This document shows positions 8,694 to 19,521 of a stretch of 64,000 bases of DNA, one piece after another. The notes beneath the pieces were generated by a model that did no database searches, was not told the DNA's origin, and worked only from the letters and a program-made list of their open reading frames with translations. This DNA comes from Rossellomorea sp. y25. GTDB taxonomy: Bacteria > Bacillota > Bacilli > Bacillales > Bacillaceae_B. Position numbers and translations under genes: made by a program. Where the stretch lies: the NCBI RefSeq assembly GCF_038049935.1, contig NZ_CP145886.1, forward strand, positions 1,806,501-1,870,500, in the 5' to 3' direction. Numbering within the stretch: the stretch's first letter is position 1; every line of letters begins with the position of its first letter.

Positions 8694-10361
8694 TCAGACT
8701 TCCATAATGATCGGTAAAATCATAGGACGTCGTTTTGTTTTTTCATATAAGAATGGAGCAAGGGTATCCGTGATTTCATTTTTGATCTCTGACCATTGTG
8801 ATGTCCTTCTTTCTAGAACTTTGTTCAGGTGTTTAGAAATAAGTGTTTGTGCTTCATTAATAAGGTCACCTGATTCACGCATGTACACGAATCCTCTGGA
8901 AATCAGGTCAGGACCTGATGCAATTTTGAAATCTTTCATGTCGATACTAACCACAACGATGACTAAGCCTTCTTCTGAAAGGATTCGGCGATCCCGAAGA
9001 ACGATATTACCGATATCACCGATACCGCTTCCGTCGATATAGACGTTCCCAGAAGGGATTTTGCCAGCAACTTGTGCTGAGTCATTGCTTAATGCGAGAA
9101 CTTCACCGTTGTCCATAATGAAGCAATTTTCAGCTTGAACTCCACAATCTACCCCGATCTGAGCGTGCATTTTCTGCATGCGGAATTCACCATGTATCGG
9201 CATAAAGAAGGTTGGATTCATCAGGCGGAGCATTAACTTCATTTCTTGTTGTCCACCATGACCAGATGTATGGATATCACTTAATGGTCCATGGATGACT
9301 TCTGCTCCAGCACGATATAGTAGGTTGATTGTGCGATTTACACTGATCGTATTTCCAGGGATAGGTGAAGAAGAAAATACAACTGTGTCACCAGGCTGGA
9401 TCTGAATCTGACGGTGAGTACCGTTTGCAATTCTCGATAATGCAGCCATTGGTTCACCTTGAGAACCTGTACATAATATCGCTACTTCATTTGCAGGTAA
9501 ACGATTAATCTGGTTATGTTCAATGAATGTATCTTTAGGGGCGTTAATATACCCTAATTCTTGACCGATTGTAATGGCAGCTTCCATGCTTCTTCCGAAA
9601 ACAGCGACTTTTCTATTATGAAAGACAGCTGCTTCAACCACTTGTTGTAAACGGTGAATATTAGAAGCAAAAGTAGCGAATATAACACGACCGTCCACTT
9701 TGCGGAAAATGTCATTGATGCTTTCTCCGACTTTGCGTTCGGACATTGTGAAGTTTGGAACTTCAGCGTTCGTACTATCAGATAGAAGACAAAGGACGCC
9801 TTCTTTTCCGATTTCAGCCATTTTGGTTAAGTTCGCGGGTTCACCAACCGGCGTGAAATCAAATTTAAAGTCACCTGTATGTACAACATTACCAGGTGGT
9901 GTTTTCACAACAATCCCGTATGAATCCGGAATACTGTGAGTCGTTCTGAAGAAGGTAACAGACGTCTTGCGGAATTTAATGATGTCATCTTCTTTGATGA
10001 CATTAAGTTTCGCATTTCTTAATAGACCGTGCTCTTCCAGCTTGTTTTTAATAAGTCCCAGTGCGAGCTTCCCGCCGTAAATCGGGATGTTTAATTCGCG
10101 CAGTAAATAAGGGATTCCACCGATATGATCTTCGTGTCCGTGTGTCACGAAAAGACCCTTGATTTTATCTGCATTCTTCACCAGATATGTGTAATCCGGT
10201 ATTACGTAATCGATACCGAGCAGTTCGTCTTCAGGGAACTTGATTCCCGCATCGATCAGGATGATTTCGTCTTGGAATTGTACGCCGTATGTGTTTTTAC
10301 CGATTTCACCTAAACCGCCAAGGGCAAATACTGCGGTTTGGTCATTCTTGACAAATTTCAT
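8694..10361 (-). CDS. rnjA: Ribonuclease J1
   Basis: Essential 5'-3' exo- and endoribonuclease of RNA decay and processing. Metallo-beta-lactamase/beta-CASP enzyme of 555 residues, the standard length. The zinc-binding motif HGHEDH lies near residue 74, followed by GDFKFDF and SDSTNAE; the beta-CASP RNA-recognition part contains [14 protein letters not shown] and HTSGHG. The C-terminal domain is complete. The gene follows rpoY by 3 nt, forming the conserved rpoY-rnjA operon. RNase J1 is a partner of SR1P, encoded at 21648, in B. subtilis. Confidence 0.97.
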   Translation of the reverse strand: MKFVKNDQTAVFALGGLGEIGKNTYGVQFQDEIILIDAGIKFPEDELLGIDYVIPDYTYLVKNADKIKGLFVTHGHEDHIGGIPYLLRELNIPIYGGKLALGLIKNKLEEHGLLRNAKLNVIKEDDIIKFRKTSVTFFRTTHSIPDSYGIVVKTPPGNVVHTGDFKFDFTPVGEPANLTKMAEIGKEGVLCLLSDSTNAEVPNFTMSERKVGESINDIFRKVDGRVIFATFASNIHRLQQVVEAAVFHNRKVAVFGRSMEAAITIGQELGYINAPKDTFIEHNQINRLPANEVAILCTGSQGEPMAALSRIANGTHRQIQIQPGDTVVFSSSPIPGNTISVNRTINLLYRAGAEVIHGPLSDIHTSGHGGQQEMKLMLRLMNPTFFMPIHGEFRMQKMHAQIGVDCGVQAENCFIMDNGEVLALSNDSAQVAGKIPSGNVYIDGSGIGDIGNIVLRDRRILSEEGLVIVVVSIDMKDFKIASGPDLISRGFVYMRESGDLINEAQTLISKHLNKVLERRTSQWSEIKNEITDTLAPFLYEKTKRRPMILPIIMEV

Positions 10362-10364
10362 TGA

Positions 10365-10571
10365 TTATTGCTCCAACTCGAAAGAATGATGTTTTTCTTC
10401 ATACTCTAAAAAAGCGCCCTCTAGCTTTTGTACGAATTCAATGTTATACGGTTTGTCTTTTAATTTCAGACGTACTTCACGTTCTGAATCTGCTTCCATG
10501 TAAAGAGATTGAGTGCATTCGCGAACAGGCACTTCTGCTTTACTTTCTTGATAAAATACTTTAAAAATCAT
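10365..10571 (-). CDS. rpoY: RNA polymerase epsilon subunit RpoY
   Basis: Small accessory subunit of Firmicute RNA polymerase, 68 residues, beginning [18 protein letters not shown] as expected for YkzG/RpoY (formerly DUF1447). The ATG follows AAGGAGAGAG. Its stop is 3 nt before the rnjA start, so translation is probably coupled. In this family the subunit sits near the beta' jaw and resembles the phage Gp2 fold. Confidence 0.93.
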   Translation of the reverse strand: MIFKVFYQESKAEVPVRECTQSLYMEADSEREVRLKLKDKPYNIEFVQKLEGAFLEYEEKHHSFELEQ

Positions 10572-10647
10572 GTTTTTCTCTCTCCTTATCCGTTTTCAAA
10601 AAATCTAACTTTCATCTATGATAAAAAAGTTATCAACTACATAACAT

Positions 10648-10741
10648 AAGCGGCGTCTTAGGCACCTATAGGCATAAAACCAGGCTCCGGTTGAGGGAGG
10701 TGTGTATCATGACGAATAGGACTTGACGCTGGAGCTGGACA
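10648..10741 (-). repeat. decayed copy of the 122-bp array repeat
   Basis: On the - strand this segment begins with TGTCCAGCTCCAGCG (10727-10741), identical over 15 bases to 47041-47055 in the ctaF-ctaG array. It continues with recognisable but diverged pieces: a GTCAT segment, TTATGC, then GCC...GCCGCTT. It appears to be an old single unit of the same family in reverse orientation. Confidence 0.5.
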
Positions 10742-10812
10742 TTAGAGGGCTAGCTTCCCTGCTAATAGGTATAGATATACCATTGTGGTCTGAACAGTTA
10801 CTATGTTCATAT

Positions 10813-10934
10813 ATGGCTCATTTACGCCCTGTGGTAAAAAAACGATTGATAAAAGGATCATTTCCTTAACACAGGGCGACCTTTCAATATGAATGAAAGG
10901 CGAGTGGAATCTATCTTTCACGAGAATTCACCAT
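10813..10934 (+). repeat. decayed cloverleaf repeat element (copy 1)
   Basis: Three successive hairpins inside a broken outer stem: CGCCCTGTG/CACAGGGCG (10825-10833 with 10870-10878), CCTTTCA/TGAAAGG (10880-10886 with 10894-10900) and GTGGAA/TTTCAC (10904-10909 with 10916-10921). The outer arms still pair as ATGG..ATT/AAT..CCAT. Junction sequences GGCTCATTT, CGACCTTTCA and TGAAAGGCG are shared with the intact element at 23550-23691. Confidence 0.6.
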
Positions 10935-11092
10935 AGCCTACAGCCCTTGTTCTAACTCTTTCGAAAATAACCTATCATTTAAGTAGGGATGAATCACCGT
11001 GTTTATGTATGCTATAAATTATAAAGGATTCTTTCGAGTAAATAAAGTTTTTGCGAGAATCCTTCATTAAAACATTACAAAAATAGAGAAGA

Positions 11093-11153
11093 GGGACTGA
11101 ACCAATGGAGACGAAAAAGCTCACTAGTGGCATCAGTCCCTTATTATTTGTGT
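11093..11153. terminator. possible terminator downstream of the small peptide ORF
   Basis: GGGACTGA and TCAGTCCC can pair across a loop of roughly 38 bases. On the - strand the 3' arm is followed by a pyrimidine-rich segment ending in TATTTTTG. The long loop makes function uncertain. Confidence 0.3.
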
Positions 11154-11230
11154 AAACGTATGACAGTATAACCGAATTACATGTATTTTAGTAGTGTGAC
11201 TTTGATTGGGTTCGTTCGACAGATAAAATA

Positions 11231-11302
11231 CTATGCAATCGTTTTTTTTCTAAGCAATTCTTTCCACTGTTTTAAAAGCTTTTTTCTGAGCTTTTTTAAC
11301 AT
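11231..11302 (-). CDS. 23-residue cationic amphipathic peptide ORF
   Basis: ATG (11300-11302) follows a near-perfect Shine-Dalgarno AAGGAGTGATC at a suitable distance. The ORF encodes 23 residues, beginning MLKKLRKKLLKQWKELLRKK, ending with TAG. Ten of 23 residues are Lys or Arg, spaced with Leu/Trp as in a membrane-binding amphipathic helix. It is not recognised as a named family. It could be a small regulatory or toxin-like peptide; lack of a convincing promoter keeps confidence moderate. Confidence 0.5.
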   Translation of the reverse strand: MLKKLRKKLLKQWKELLRKKTIA

Positions 11303-11525
11303 GGTGGATCACTCCTTATCAATAGTTTACCGAGATTTTCCTTTGAAGTAAAGGAACAATAATACCGTCGTCTCTGTTGTCTTACTTATATTGTACGGAA
11401 TTTATTGAATCTCTTACATGGTTAAGTTTGGTAAATGGGCTCATTCATTGACATTTAAGCCGCAAAGGATTACTTTAAACAACGGGTAAAAGAGATAAAG
11501 ATTATGTGTGAAAAGGAGAACAGAT

Positions 11526-12296
11526 ATGTCTAAAATAGTTTTCTTCGATATAGATGGTACACTGCTTGACCACGATAAGAAGCTTCCTCATGCAACGAAA
11601 GAAGCCATCCAAACATTACAATCAAATGGCACTTATGTTGCGATTGCAACTGGCAGAGCTCCATTTATGTATGAGGGTCTTCGGGAAGAGTTAGGGATCG
11701 AATCCTTTGTTTCATTTAATGGTCAATATGTAGTTTTTGAAAATGAGGTCATCTATACAAATCCATTAAAAATAGAGACGTTAGAAGAGTTACTGGAGGA
11801 TACGTATTCTAAGGAACATCCGGTGGTTCACTTAAATCATCAAACGATGAAGTCAAACCAAAAGCACCATAAATATATTGAAGAGAGTATGAGAAGTTTA
11901 AAATTTCCACATCCTGATTATGCTCCGGAATTTTATAAAGGAAGAGATATTTATCAATCCTTGTTGTTTTGTACAAAAGAAGAAGAAAGCTTTTATCGGG
12001 AGAAATACAATGACTTCACATTCATTCGCTGGCATCAGTACTCAATGGATATCCTGCCGAAAGGCGGATCAAAAGCAGAAGGCATTAAAAAAATGATCGC
12101 TAAGCTCGGGTTTGAAATGGAAGATGTTTACGCGTTTGGAGACGGGTTAAATGATATTGAAATGATTCAATCCGTTGGTACAGGTGTTGCCATGGGGAAT
12201 GCCGTGCAAGAAGTACAAAAACATGCAAATTTGGTCACAAAACACGTCGATGATAATGGAATATATCATGGTTTAAAGGAACTGGAATTAATCTAA
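11526..12296 (+). CDS. ykrA: Cof-type HAD hydrolase YkrA
   Basis: Haloacid dehalogenase-superfamily phosphatase, probably acting on sugar phosphates or phosphorylated cofactors. Motif I DIDGTLLD lies near residues 8-15 with the nucleophilic Asp; motif IV GDGLNDIEM is near residue 205 and the C2-type cap lies between. The start is ATG 11526, seven bases after AAGGAG (11513-11518); an upstream in-frame GTG at 11508 has no site of its own. That gives 256 residues. The place before convergent def is the same as in B. subtilis. Confidence 0.87.
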   Translation: MSKIVFFDIDGTLLDHDKKLPHATKEAIQTLQSNGTYVAIATGRAPFMYEGLREELGIESFVSFNGQYVVFENEVIYTNPLKIETLEELLEDTYSKEHPVVHLNHQTMKSNQKHHKYIEESMRSLKFPHPDYAPEFYKGRDIYQSLLFCTKEEESFYREKYNDFTFIRWHQYSMDILPKGGSKAEGIKKMIAKLGFEMEDVYAFGDGLNDIEMIQSVGTGVAMGNAVQEVQKHANLVTKHVDDNGIYHGLKELELI

Positions 12297-12298
12297 AC

Positions 12299-12336
12299 AA
12301 AAAAGACTTCTTCGGTAATAGGAAGAAGTCTTTTTT
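12299..12336. terminator. bidirectional terminator ykrA / def
   Basis: AAAAGACTTCTTC/GAAGAAGTCTTTT stem with an 8-base loop, A-rich before and T-rich after, between the two convergent genes. Confidence 0.88.
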
Positions 12337-12337
12337 A

Positions 12338-12892
12338 TTATCGTTCAATAGCGATTGCATCCGGAATCGGCTCGAACGGATTATTCGGGTTGATGTGGTC
12401 ATAGAACATGATCCCATTCAAATGATCGATTTCATGCTGGAATACGATGGACGGTAACCCCTTTAAACGCAGTTTCACTTCGTTACCATCCACATCCCAG
12501 CCTTTGACAGTCACTCTGGCGTATCGAGGAACAAATCCGGGAACATTTCTATCTACTGACAAACAACCTTCACCTGATGTTAAATAAGCTTTCTCGATTG
12601 AGTGGCTAATAATCTTCGGGTTGAATAAAGCATAGCTGTGTAATCTTCCTTGATTGTCTGTCACATTGACAGCTAACATCCTCTTAGAAATATTTATTTG
12701 AGGCGCAGCGAGGCCAATCCCGGGTCTAAGGCCATACTTATTTGCTGTTTCAGGATTTTGGCTGTTTACTACATATTCTAATAAGCTTCTTAATGTTTCC
12801 TTGTCTTCATTTGATGGCGGGATAGCCACTTCCTTTGCCACCATCGTTAATGTAGGGTGACCCTCTCGGATTATGTCATTCATCGTAATCAT
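12338..12892 (-). CDS. def: Peptide deformylase (DefB/YkrB type)
   Basis: Metalloenzyme that removes the N-formyl group from nascent proteins. All three family motifs are present: GIGLAAPQI near residue 58, EGCLSV near 108 (Cys metal ligand) and HEIDHLNG near 153 (two His ligands and the catalytic Glu). At 184 residues with long insertions it is a type 2 deformylase and matches YkrB. ATG 12892 follows TGAGGAGG. The window has no formyltransferase gene; that pair (def-fmt) is elsewhere in Bacillus. Confidence 0.95.
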   Translation of the reverse strand: MITMNDIIREGHPTLTMVAKEVAIPPSNEDKETLRSLLEYVVNSQNPETANKYGLRPGIGLAAPQINISKRMLAVNVTDNQGRLHSYALFNPKIISHSIEKAYLTSGEGCLSVDRNVPGFVPRYARVTVKGWDVDGNEVKLRLKGLPSIVFQHEIDHLNGIMFYDHINPNNPFEPIPDAIAIER

Positions 12893-13226
12893 TGATTTTC
12901 CTCCTCAGGTACAATAGAGATATGATTGGATAGGCGATATATGTCATTACACATTACTTGCAGACGGGGCCAGTTGATCAATCACTTCTCTACTTTATAT
13001 ATTAAGATAATCTATTATGTATGATAATAGTCTATCATTTTACACCGGAAAAGTTAACGAATGAGATTCGATATAAGGTGGAATACTCAACAGATAAATG
13101 ACATAATCATTTTAATAGGAAGAATAGTCTAATCGACATTTTTTTCCACAGTTGTAAATCCCTATTGTCAAATGTTGTAGACATAGATATAGTAGAAGGT
13201 GGTAAATAGTTAAGGGGGATCTAGTT
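12893..13226. other. intergenic region def-ykyA
   Basis: Divergent promoter region. The ykyA promoter is at 13165-13193. An inverted repeat ATGATA-N6-TATCAT lies at 13020-13037 and is not assigned to a known regulator. No further ORF or RNA structure is supported. Confidence 0.5.
13165..13193 (+). promoter_or_regulatory. sigma-A promoter of ykyA
   Basis: TTGTCA (13165-13170) and TATAGT (13188-13193) are separated by 17 bases, placing the transcription start about 25 nt before the GTG start codon. Confidence 0.65.
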
Positions 13227-13886
13227 GTGTCGAAATTTCGTTTTGCTTTCATTTTAGGAGCCGCTATCTTTGTATTAATGGGCTGTGTTGGTGGTTCTTC
13301 ACCCGAGGAGAATATGTACAATGTTCTTGAAGAAACAGTATCCAAAGAAGGTCAATATGTTGAAGTTCAAAAGCCTCTTCAAGAGTTAGAAGAAAAAGAG
13401 AAAGAAATTTATACTAAGATTATGGATCTTGGGATGAAAGAGTTTGACCAGATTGTAAAACTTTCCGACGAAGCTCTGGACAACATCAAAAAAAGAAAAG
13501 AATACATAGATCAAGAGCGTACGTCCATGAGTGAAGCGAAGGAAGAGTTTGCGAAAGCAGACGACTATGTTGATAAGTTAGAAAACGAAGACCTTAAAAA
13601 AGAAGCCAAAAAGCTGGGGAAAACGATGGAAGAACGTTATCAGCTTCATGAAAAGCTAACATCTTCTTATCTGGATGTCCTATCTCTGGATAAAGAGCTT
13701 TATAATATGTTCAAAAAGAAAGAACTTACAATTGAAGAGCTTGAGAAACAAATCTCTTCTATTAATGAACAATATGAAAAAATAGTGAAGTTCAATGAGG
13801 ACTACAATAAAAAGACAGAAGAATTCAATAAGCTAAAACAAGAGTTTTATTCGAGCGCCGGTCTTGATGTGAAAGACTCAGAATAA
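13227..13886 (+). CDS. ykyA: YkyA-family putative cell-wall-binding lipoprotein
   Basis: Exported lipoprotein of 219 residues. A signal peptide ends in the lipobox VLMGC, with Cys near residue 20, for diacylglyceryl modification. The mature part is almost entirely charged alpha-helix rich in Glu and Lys, predicted coiled coil, as in YkyA. It starts at GTG after GGGGGAT. Location immediately upstream of pdhA is conserved with B. subtilis, but the gene has its own promoter and terminator. Molecular function is unknown. Confidence 0.85.
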   Translation: MSKFRFAFILGAAIFVLMGCVGGSSPEENMYNVLEETVSKEGQYVEVQKPLQELEEKEKEIYTKIMDLGMKEFDQIVKLSDEALDNIKKRKEYIDQERTSMSEAKEEFAKADDYVDKLENEDLKKEAKKLGKTMEERYQLHEKLTSSYLDVLSLDKELYNMFKKKELTIEELEKQISSINEQYEKIVKFNEDYNKKTEEFNKLKQEFYSSAGLDVKDSE

Positions 13887-15517
<1,631 letters not shown>

Positions 15518-15520
15518 GCC

Positions 15521-16498
15521 ATGGCGCAAATGACAATGATTCAAGCGATCACTGATGCACTGCGCACAGAACTACGCAACAACGAAGACGTTTTAGTTTT
15601 TGGTGAGGACGTAGGTCTAAACGGTGGTGTATTCCGTGCGACGGAAGGACTTCAGAAAGAATTCGGTGAAGACCGTGTATTCGATACTCCACTAGCAGAA
15701 TCAGGAATCGGTGGTTTAGCAATCGGTTTAGCATTAGAAGGGTACCGTCCGGTACCGGAAATCCAATTCTTCGGTTTCGTATACGAAGTAATGGATTCAG
15801 TAAGTGGACAAATGGCCCGTATGCGTTACCGTTCAGGTGGAACGTATACTTCTCCAATCACAATCCGTTCCCCATTTGGTGGTGGAGTACATACTCCGGA
15901 ACTTCATGCGGACAGCTTGGAAGGATTAATGGCTCAGCAACCTGGTTTAAAAGTCGTTATTCCTTCAACACCTTATGACGCTAAAGGTTTATTAATTTCA
16001 TCTATTCGTGATAATGACCCTGTCATTTTCCTGGAGCACATGAAATTATACCGTTCATTCCGTCAAGAGGTTCCTGAAGAGGAATACACAATTGAACTTG
16101 GTAAAGCTGATGTAAAACGTGAAGGTACAGACCTATCCATTATCACTTATGGAGCAATGGTACACGAATCATTGAAAGCGGCTGAAGAACTTGAAAAAGA
16201 AGGACACTCAGTCGAAGTAATCGATTTACGTACGGTTAGCCCGTTGGACATTGATACAATTATGGCGTCAGTTGAAAAAACAAACCGTGCCATCGTTGTT
16301 CAAGAAGCTCAAAAGCAAGCTGGTATCGCAGCGAACGTGGTTGCTGAAATCAATGACCGTGCGATTCTTAGCCTTGAAGCACCAGTACTTCGTGTAGCGG
16401 CACCAGATACAGTGTACTCTTTCTCTCAAGCAGAGCCAATCTGGTTACCAAACCACAAAGACGTTCTTGAAACAGCGAAAAAAGTACTTAACTTTTAA
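15521..16498 (+). CDS. pdhB: Pyruvate dehydrogenase E1 beta subunit
   Basis: Beta chain of the alpha2beta2 E1 enzyme, 325 residues as in B. subtilis. Recognisable segments are [19 protein letters not shown] near residue 26, with the family's cofactor-binding Glu nearby, [26 protein letters not shown], and the C-terminal transketolase domain with VQEAQKQAG. It begins 3 nt after pdhA with AAAGGAGTCG upstream. Confidence 0.96.
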   Translation: MAQMTMIQAITDALRTELRNNEDVLVFGEDVGLNGGVFRATEGLQKEFGEDRVFDTPLAESGIGGLAIGLALEGYRPVPEIQFFGFVYEVMDSVSGQMARMRYRSGGTYTSPITIRSPFGGGVHTPELHADSLEGLMAQQPGLKVVIPSTPYDAKGLLISSIRDNDPVIFLEHMKLYRSFRQEVPEEEYTIELGKADVKREGTDLSIITYGAMVHESLKAAEELEKEGHSVEVIDLRTVSPLDIDTIMASVEKTNRAIVVQEAQKQAGIAANVVAEINDRAILSLEAPVLRVAAPDTVYSFSQAEPIWLPNHKDVLETAKKVLNF

Positions 16499-16505
16499 TG
16501 GGTAA

Positions 16506-16571
16506 GGAGCTTTTATAGCTCCCCCTTATATTTAAATGAAAACAGAAGGGTAACCCACCCTTCTCTTTTCC
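16506..16571 (+). other. tandem hairpins between pdhB and pdhC
   Basis: Two hairpins occupy the 157-nt pdhB-pdhC gap: GGAGC/GCTCC (16506-16522) and AGAAGGGT/ACCCTTCT (16544-16564), the second followed by CTTTTCC. This is a weak terminator or processing structure that could make E1 and E2/E3 levels differ. An internal promoter before pdhC would also fit but no strong boxes are visible. Confidence 0.5.
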
Positions 16572-16655
16572 AATTGCAGATATAAGAAAATCAGACAGAT
16601 ATAAATATTACATTCATCTATTTTTAATCATTATTCAATACAGGAGGTAGAGTCC

Positions 16656-18002
16656 ATGTCATTCGAATTCAAATTACCAGACATTGGTGAAGGTATTCAT
16701 GAAGGTGAAATCGTAAAATGGTTTGTTAAGCCTGGCGATAAAGTTGAAGAAGACGATGTACTATGTGAAGTTCAAAATGATAAAGCAGTAGTAGAAATTC
16801 CATCTCCGGTAGCAGGGACAGTTGAAGAACTTCTTGTTGACGAAGGTACTGTAGCAGTAGTAGGTGATACACTTATTAAGTTCGACGCGCCTGGTTACGA
16901 AGATCTTCAGTTCAAAGGTGATGATGGAGAGAAGAAAGAAGCTCCTAAAGCTGACGAGAAAACAGAAGGTCAAGTTCAAGGATCTGCTGAATCTGGTCAG
17001 GATGTTAAGAAAGAAGCTGCTCCTGAAACCAAGGAAGAATCAACAGGTCAAGATGCTGGAGTTGATCCTAATAAGCGTGTCATCGCTATGCCTTCTGTTC
17101 GTAAATACGCTAGAGAAAACGGTGTGGAAATTCGCCAAGTATCCGGTTCTGGTAAAAACGGACGTGTTGTCAAGGAAGATATCGATGCTTTCTTAAGCGG
17201 AGATTCTAAGCCGGTAGAAGCTGCTGAAGAAGCGAAAACAGAAGAAAAAGCACCAGAAGCTGATTCTAAAAAAGCTGCGCCTAAAGCTCCAGAGGGTGAA
17301 TACCCTGAAACTCGCGAGAAAATGAGTGGTATGCGTAAAGCAATTGCGAAAGCAATGGTCAACTCTAAACATACAGCTCCTCACGTAACATTAATGGATG
17401 AAATTGATGTGACAAAACTTTGGGCTCACCGCAAGAAGTTCAAAGAAGTTGCAGCTGAAAAAGGTATTAAATTAACATTCTTACCTTATATCGTTAAAGC
17501 ATTAACAAGTGCATTACGTGAATATCCGGCGCTAAACACATCTATTGATGATTCAACGAGCGAAATCGTACAAAAGCATTATTACAACATTGGTATCGCA
17601 GCGGATACTGACAAAGGACTATTAGTACCTGTTGTGAAGAATGCTGATCGTAAATCCATGTTCTCAATTTCAAATGAAATTAACGAACTGGCTGGCAAAG
17701 CTCGTGATGGTAAGCTTTCAGGAGATGAAATGAAAGGTGCTTCATGTACAATCACGAATATTGGTTCTGCTGGTGGACAATGGTTTACTCCGGTAATCAA
17801 CCATCCAGAGGTTGCCATCCTTGGAGTCGGACGTATTGCAGAAAAACCTGTAGTTAAAAATGGTGAAATTGTAGCCGCACCTGTGTTAGCATTATCATTG
17901 AGCTTCGATCACCGCATGATCGACGGAGCTACTGCTCAACATGCACTTAACCATATCAAGCGTTTGTTGAACGATCCAGAATTATTATTAATGGAGGCGT
18001 AA
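16656..18002 (+). CDS. pdhC: Pyruvate dehydrogenase E2, dihydrolipoyl acetyltransferase
   Basis: Core of the PDH complex, 448 residues. Domain order is a single lipoyl domain (about 1-80; the lipoylated Lys is in [13 protein letters not shown]), an Ala/Glu/Lys-rich flexible linker, a peripheral-subunit-binding domain ([28 protein letters not shown], about 145-175), a second linker, and the catalytic acyltransferase domain ending with DHRMIDGA near residue 420. The ATG follows CAGGAGG. The one-lipoyl architecture is normal for Bacillus. Confidence 0.96.
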   Translation: MSFEFKLPDIGEGIHEGEIVKWFVKPGDKVEEDDVLCEVQNDKAVVEIPSPVAGTVEELLVDEGTVAVVGDTLIKFDAPGYEDLQFKGDDGEKKEAPKADEKTEGQVQGSAESGQDVKKEAAPETKEESTGQDAGVDPNKRVIAMPSVRKYARENGVEIRQVSGSGKNGRVVKEDIDAFLSGDSKPVEAAEEAKTEEKAPEADSKKAAPKAPEGEYPETREKMSGMRKAIAKAMVNSKHTAPHVTLMDEIDVTKLWAHRKKFKEVAAEKGIKLTFLPYIVKALTSALREYPALNTSIDDSTSEIVQKHYYNIGIAADTDKGLLVPVVKNADRKSMFSISNEINELAGKARDGKLSGDEMKGASCTITNIGSAGGQWFTPVINHPEVAILGVGRIAEKPVVKNGEIVAAPVLALSLSFDHRMIDGATAQHALNHIKRLLNDPELLLMEA

Positions 18003-18006
18003 TACA

Positions 18007-19416
18007 ATGGTAGTAGGAGATTTCCCAATCGAAACAGATACAATCGTAGTCGGTTCAGGTCCCGGAGGATATGTAGCTGCAATCCGTGCAGCGCAACTGG
18101 GGCAAAAAGTGACAATCATTGAAAAAGAAAACATGGGTGGAGTTTGCTTAAACGTTGGTTGCATCCCATCTAAAGCTCTAATCACAGCGGGTCACCGTTT
18201 TCATCAGGCACAACATTCTGATGACATGGGGATCGTAGCTGAAAATGTAAAAGTGAATTTTGATAAAGTTCAAGAGTGGAAAGCTGGAGTTGTTAAGAAA
18301 TTAACTGGCGGTGTAGAAGGCCTTCTTAAAGGAAATAAAGCAGAAATCGTACGCGGTGAAGCTTACCTTGTAGATACTAATACATTGCGTGTGATGGATG
18401 ACAACTCTGCTCAAACATACAAGTTCAAAAACTTGATTCTTGCAACTGGTTCACGCCCAATCGAAATCCCTAGCTTCAAGTTCTCAAAACGCGTCATCGA
18501 TTCAACAGGAGCTCTTGCTCTTACTGAAATTCCACAGAAGCTTGTGGTAATCGGTGGAGGTTACATCGGAACTGAACTTGGTACTGCTTACGCAAACCTT
18601 GGATCCCAAGTAACGATTTTAGAAGGTGCCGACGATATCCTTAGCGGTTTCGAAAAGCAAATGACTACGGTCGTGAAAAAAGGTCTTAAGAAAAAAGGCG
18701 TCGAGGTTGTAACGAAAGCAATGGCTAAAGGCGTTGAAGAAAGCGATAGCGGCGTAGTTGTTAAATATGAGGTAAAAGGTGAAGAGAAGACGGTTGAAGC
18801 TGATTACGTGCTTGTAACAGTAGGCCGTCGTCCAAATACGGATGAAATCGGTCTTGAAGAAGTTGGCATCGAGATGTCAGACCGCGGTGTTGTCAAAATT
18901 GATAAGCAGTGCCGTACGAACATCCCTAACATCTTCGCAATCGGTGACATCGTAGATGGACCACCACTTGCTCACAAAGCTTCTTACGAAGGTAAAATTG
19001 CTGCTGAAGTCATCTCAGGTGAACCGGCAGAAATCGATTACCTCGGTATTCCTGCTGTGTGCTTCACAGATCCTGAATTAGCGACAGTAGGTTATTCTGA
19101 AGCGCAAGCGAAAGAAGAAGGCATCGAAGTGATCGCTGCTAAATTCCCATTCGCTGCTAATGGCCGTGCATTGGCTCTTAATGCGAGTGATGGTTTCATG
19201 AAGCTTGTTACCCGTAAAGAAGACGGTTTAATTATCGGAGCACAAATCGTAGGTTCCGGTGCATCAGACATGATTGCTGAATTAGGACTGGCGATTGAAT
19301 CCGGTATGACTGCTGAAGACGTTGCGATGACAATTCATGCTCATCCTACATTAGGTGAGATTTCCATGGAAGCAGCAGAAGTTGCAATGGGTAGCCCAAT
19401 TCATATCGTAAAATAA
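18007..19416 (+). CDS. pdhD: Dihydrolipoyl dehydrogenase (E3)
   Basis: FAD flavoprotein that reoxidises dihydrolipoamide with NAD+, shared with other 2-oxoacid dehydrogenases. FAD-binding GSGPGG is near residue 18, the redox disulfide is in [16 protein letters not shown]-binding [10 protein letters not shown] is near 185, and the C-terminal catalytic HAHPTLGE is near 446. The 469 residues are standard. It begins 4 nt after pdhC, with TGGAGG inside the end of pdhC, so translation is coupled. Confidence 0.97.
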   Translation: MVVGDFPIETDTIVVGSGPGGYVAAIRAAQLGQKVTIIEKENMGGVCLNVGCIPSKALITAGHRFHQAQHSDDMGIVAENVKVNFDKVQEWKAGVVKKLTGGVEGLLKGNKAEIVRGEAYLVDTNTLRVMDDNSAQTYKFKNLILATGSRPIEIPSFKFSKRVIDSTGALALTEIPQKLVVIGGGYIGTELGTAYANLGSQVTILEGADDILSGFEKQMTTVVKKGLKKKGVEVVTKAMAKGVEESDSGVVVKYEVKGEEKTVEADYVLVTVGRRPNTDEIGLEEVGIEMSDRGVVKIDKQCRTNIPNIFAIGDIVDGPPLAHKASYEGKIAAEVISGEPAEIDYLGIPAVCFTDPELATVGYSEAQAKEEGIEVIAAKFPFAANGRALALNASDGFMKLVTRKEDGLIIGAQIVGSGASDMIAELGLAIESGMTAEDVAMTIHAHPTLGEISMEAAEVAMGSPIHIVK

Positions 19417-19428
19417 AGTAACAAATCG

Positions 19429-19464
19429 AGGATGATCCCGGCTTGCTGGGATCATCCTTTTTTA
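19429..19464 (+). terminator. terminator of the pdh operon
   Basis: GGATGATCCC/GGGATCATCC stem followed by TTTTTTATTT, 13 nt after pdhD. Confidence 0.9.
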
Positions 19465-19480
19465 TTTGTTATCAAGAATA

Positions 19481-19520
19481 AAAGGGATTGAAGCAATAAT
19501 GCGCTTCAATCCCTTTTTTT
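19481..19520. terminator. terminator between pdhD and slp
   Basis: AAGGGATTGAAGC pairs with GCTTCAATCCCTT. T runs on both outer sides let it stop slp on the - strand and catch readthrough from pdhD. Confidence 0.85.
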
Positions 19521-19521
19521 G

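Larger units (their letters stand above)
10572..11525. other. 954-bp gene-poor intergenic region rpoY-ykrA
   Basis: Apart from the rpoY leader this stretch holds a decayed copy of the 122-bp array repeat (10648-10741, reverse orientation), a decayed cloverleaf element (10813-10934), a long-loop hairpin (11093-11153) and a 23-codon ORF on the - strand (11231-11302). No longer ORF with a ribosome-binding site was found. Much of it is probably repeat debris. Confidence 0.6.

Noticed and set aside
10640..10940. Structured housekeeping RNA (RNase P, tmRNA, 6S or c-di-AMP riboswitch) before ykrA
   Set aside because: None of the conserved cores of these RNAs is present; the hairpins are explained by similarity to the cloverleaf element at 23550 and to the ctaF-ctaG repeat.
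13020..13037. Fur box upstream of def/ykyA
   Set aside because: TGATAAT and TCTATCA are separated by two bases instead of the 7-1-7 arrangement, and neither neighbouring gene is iron-related.
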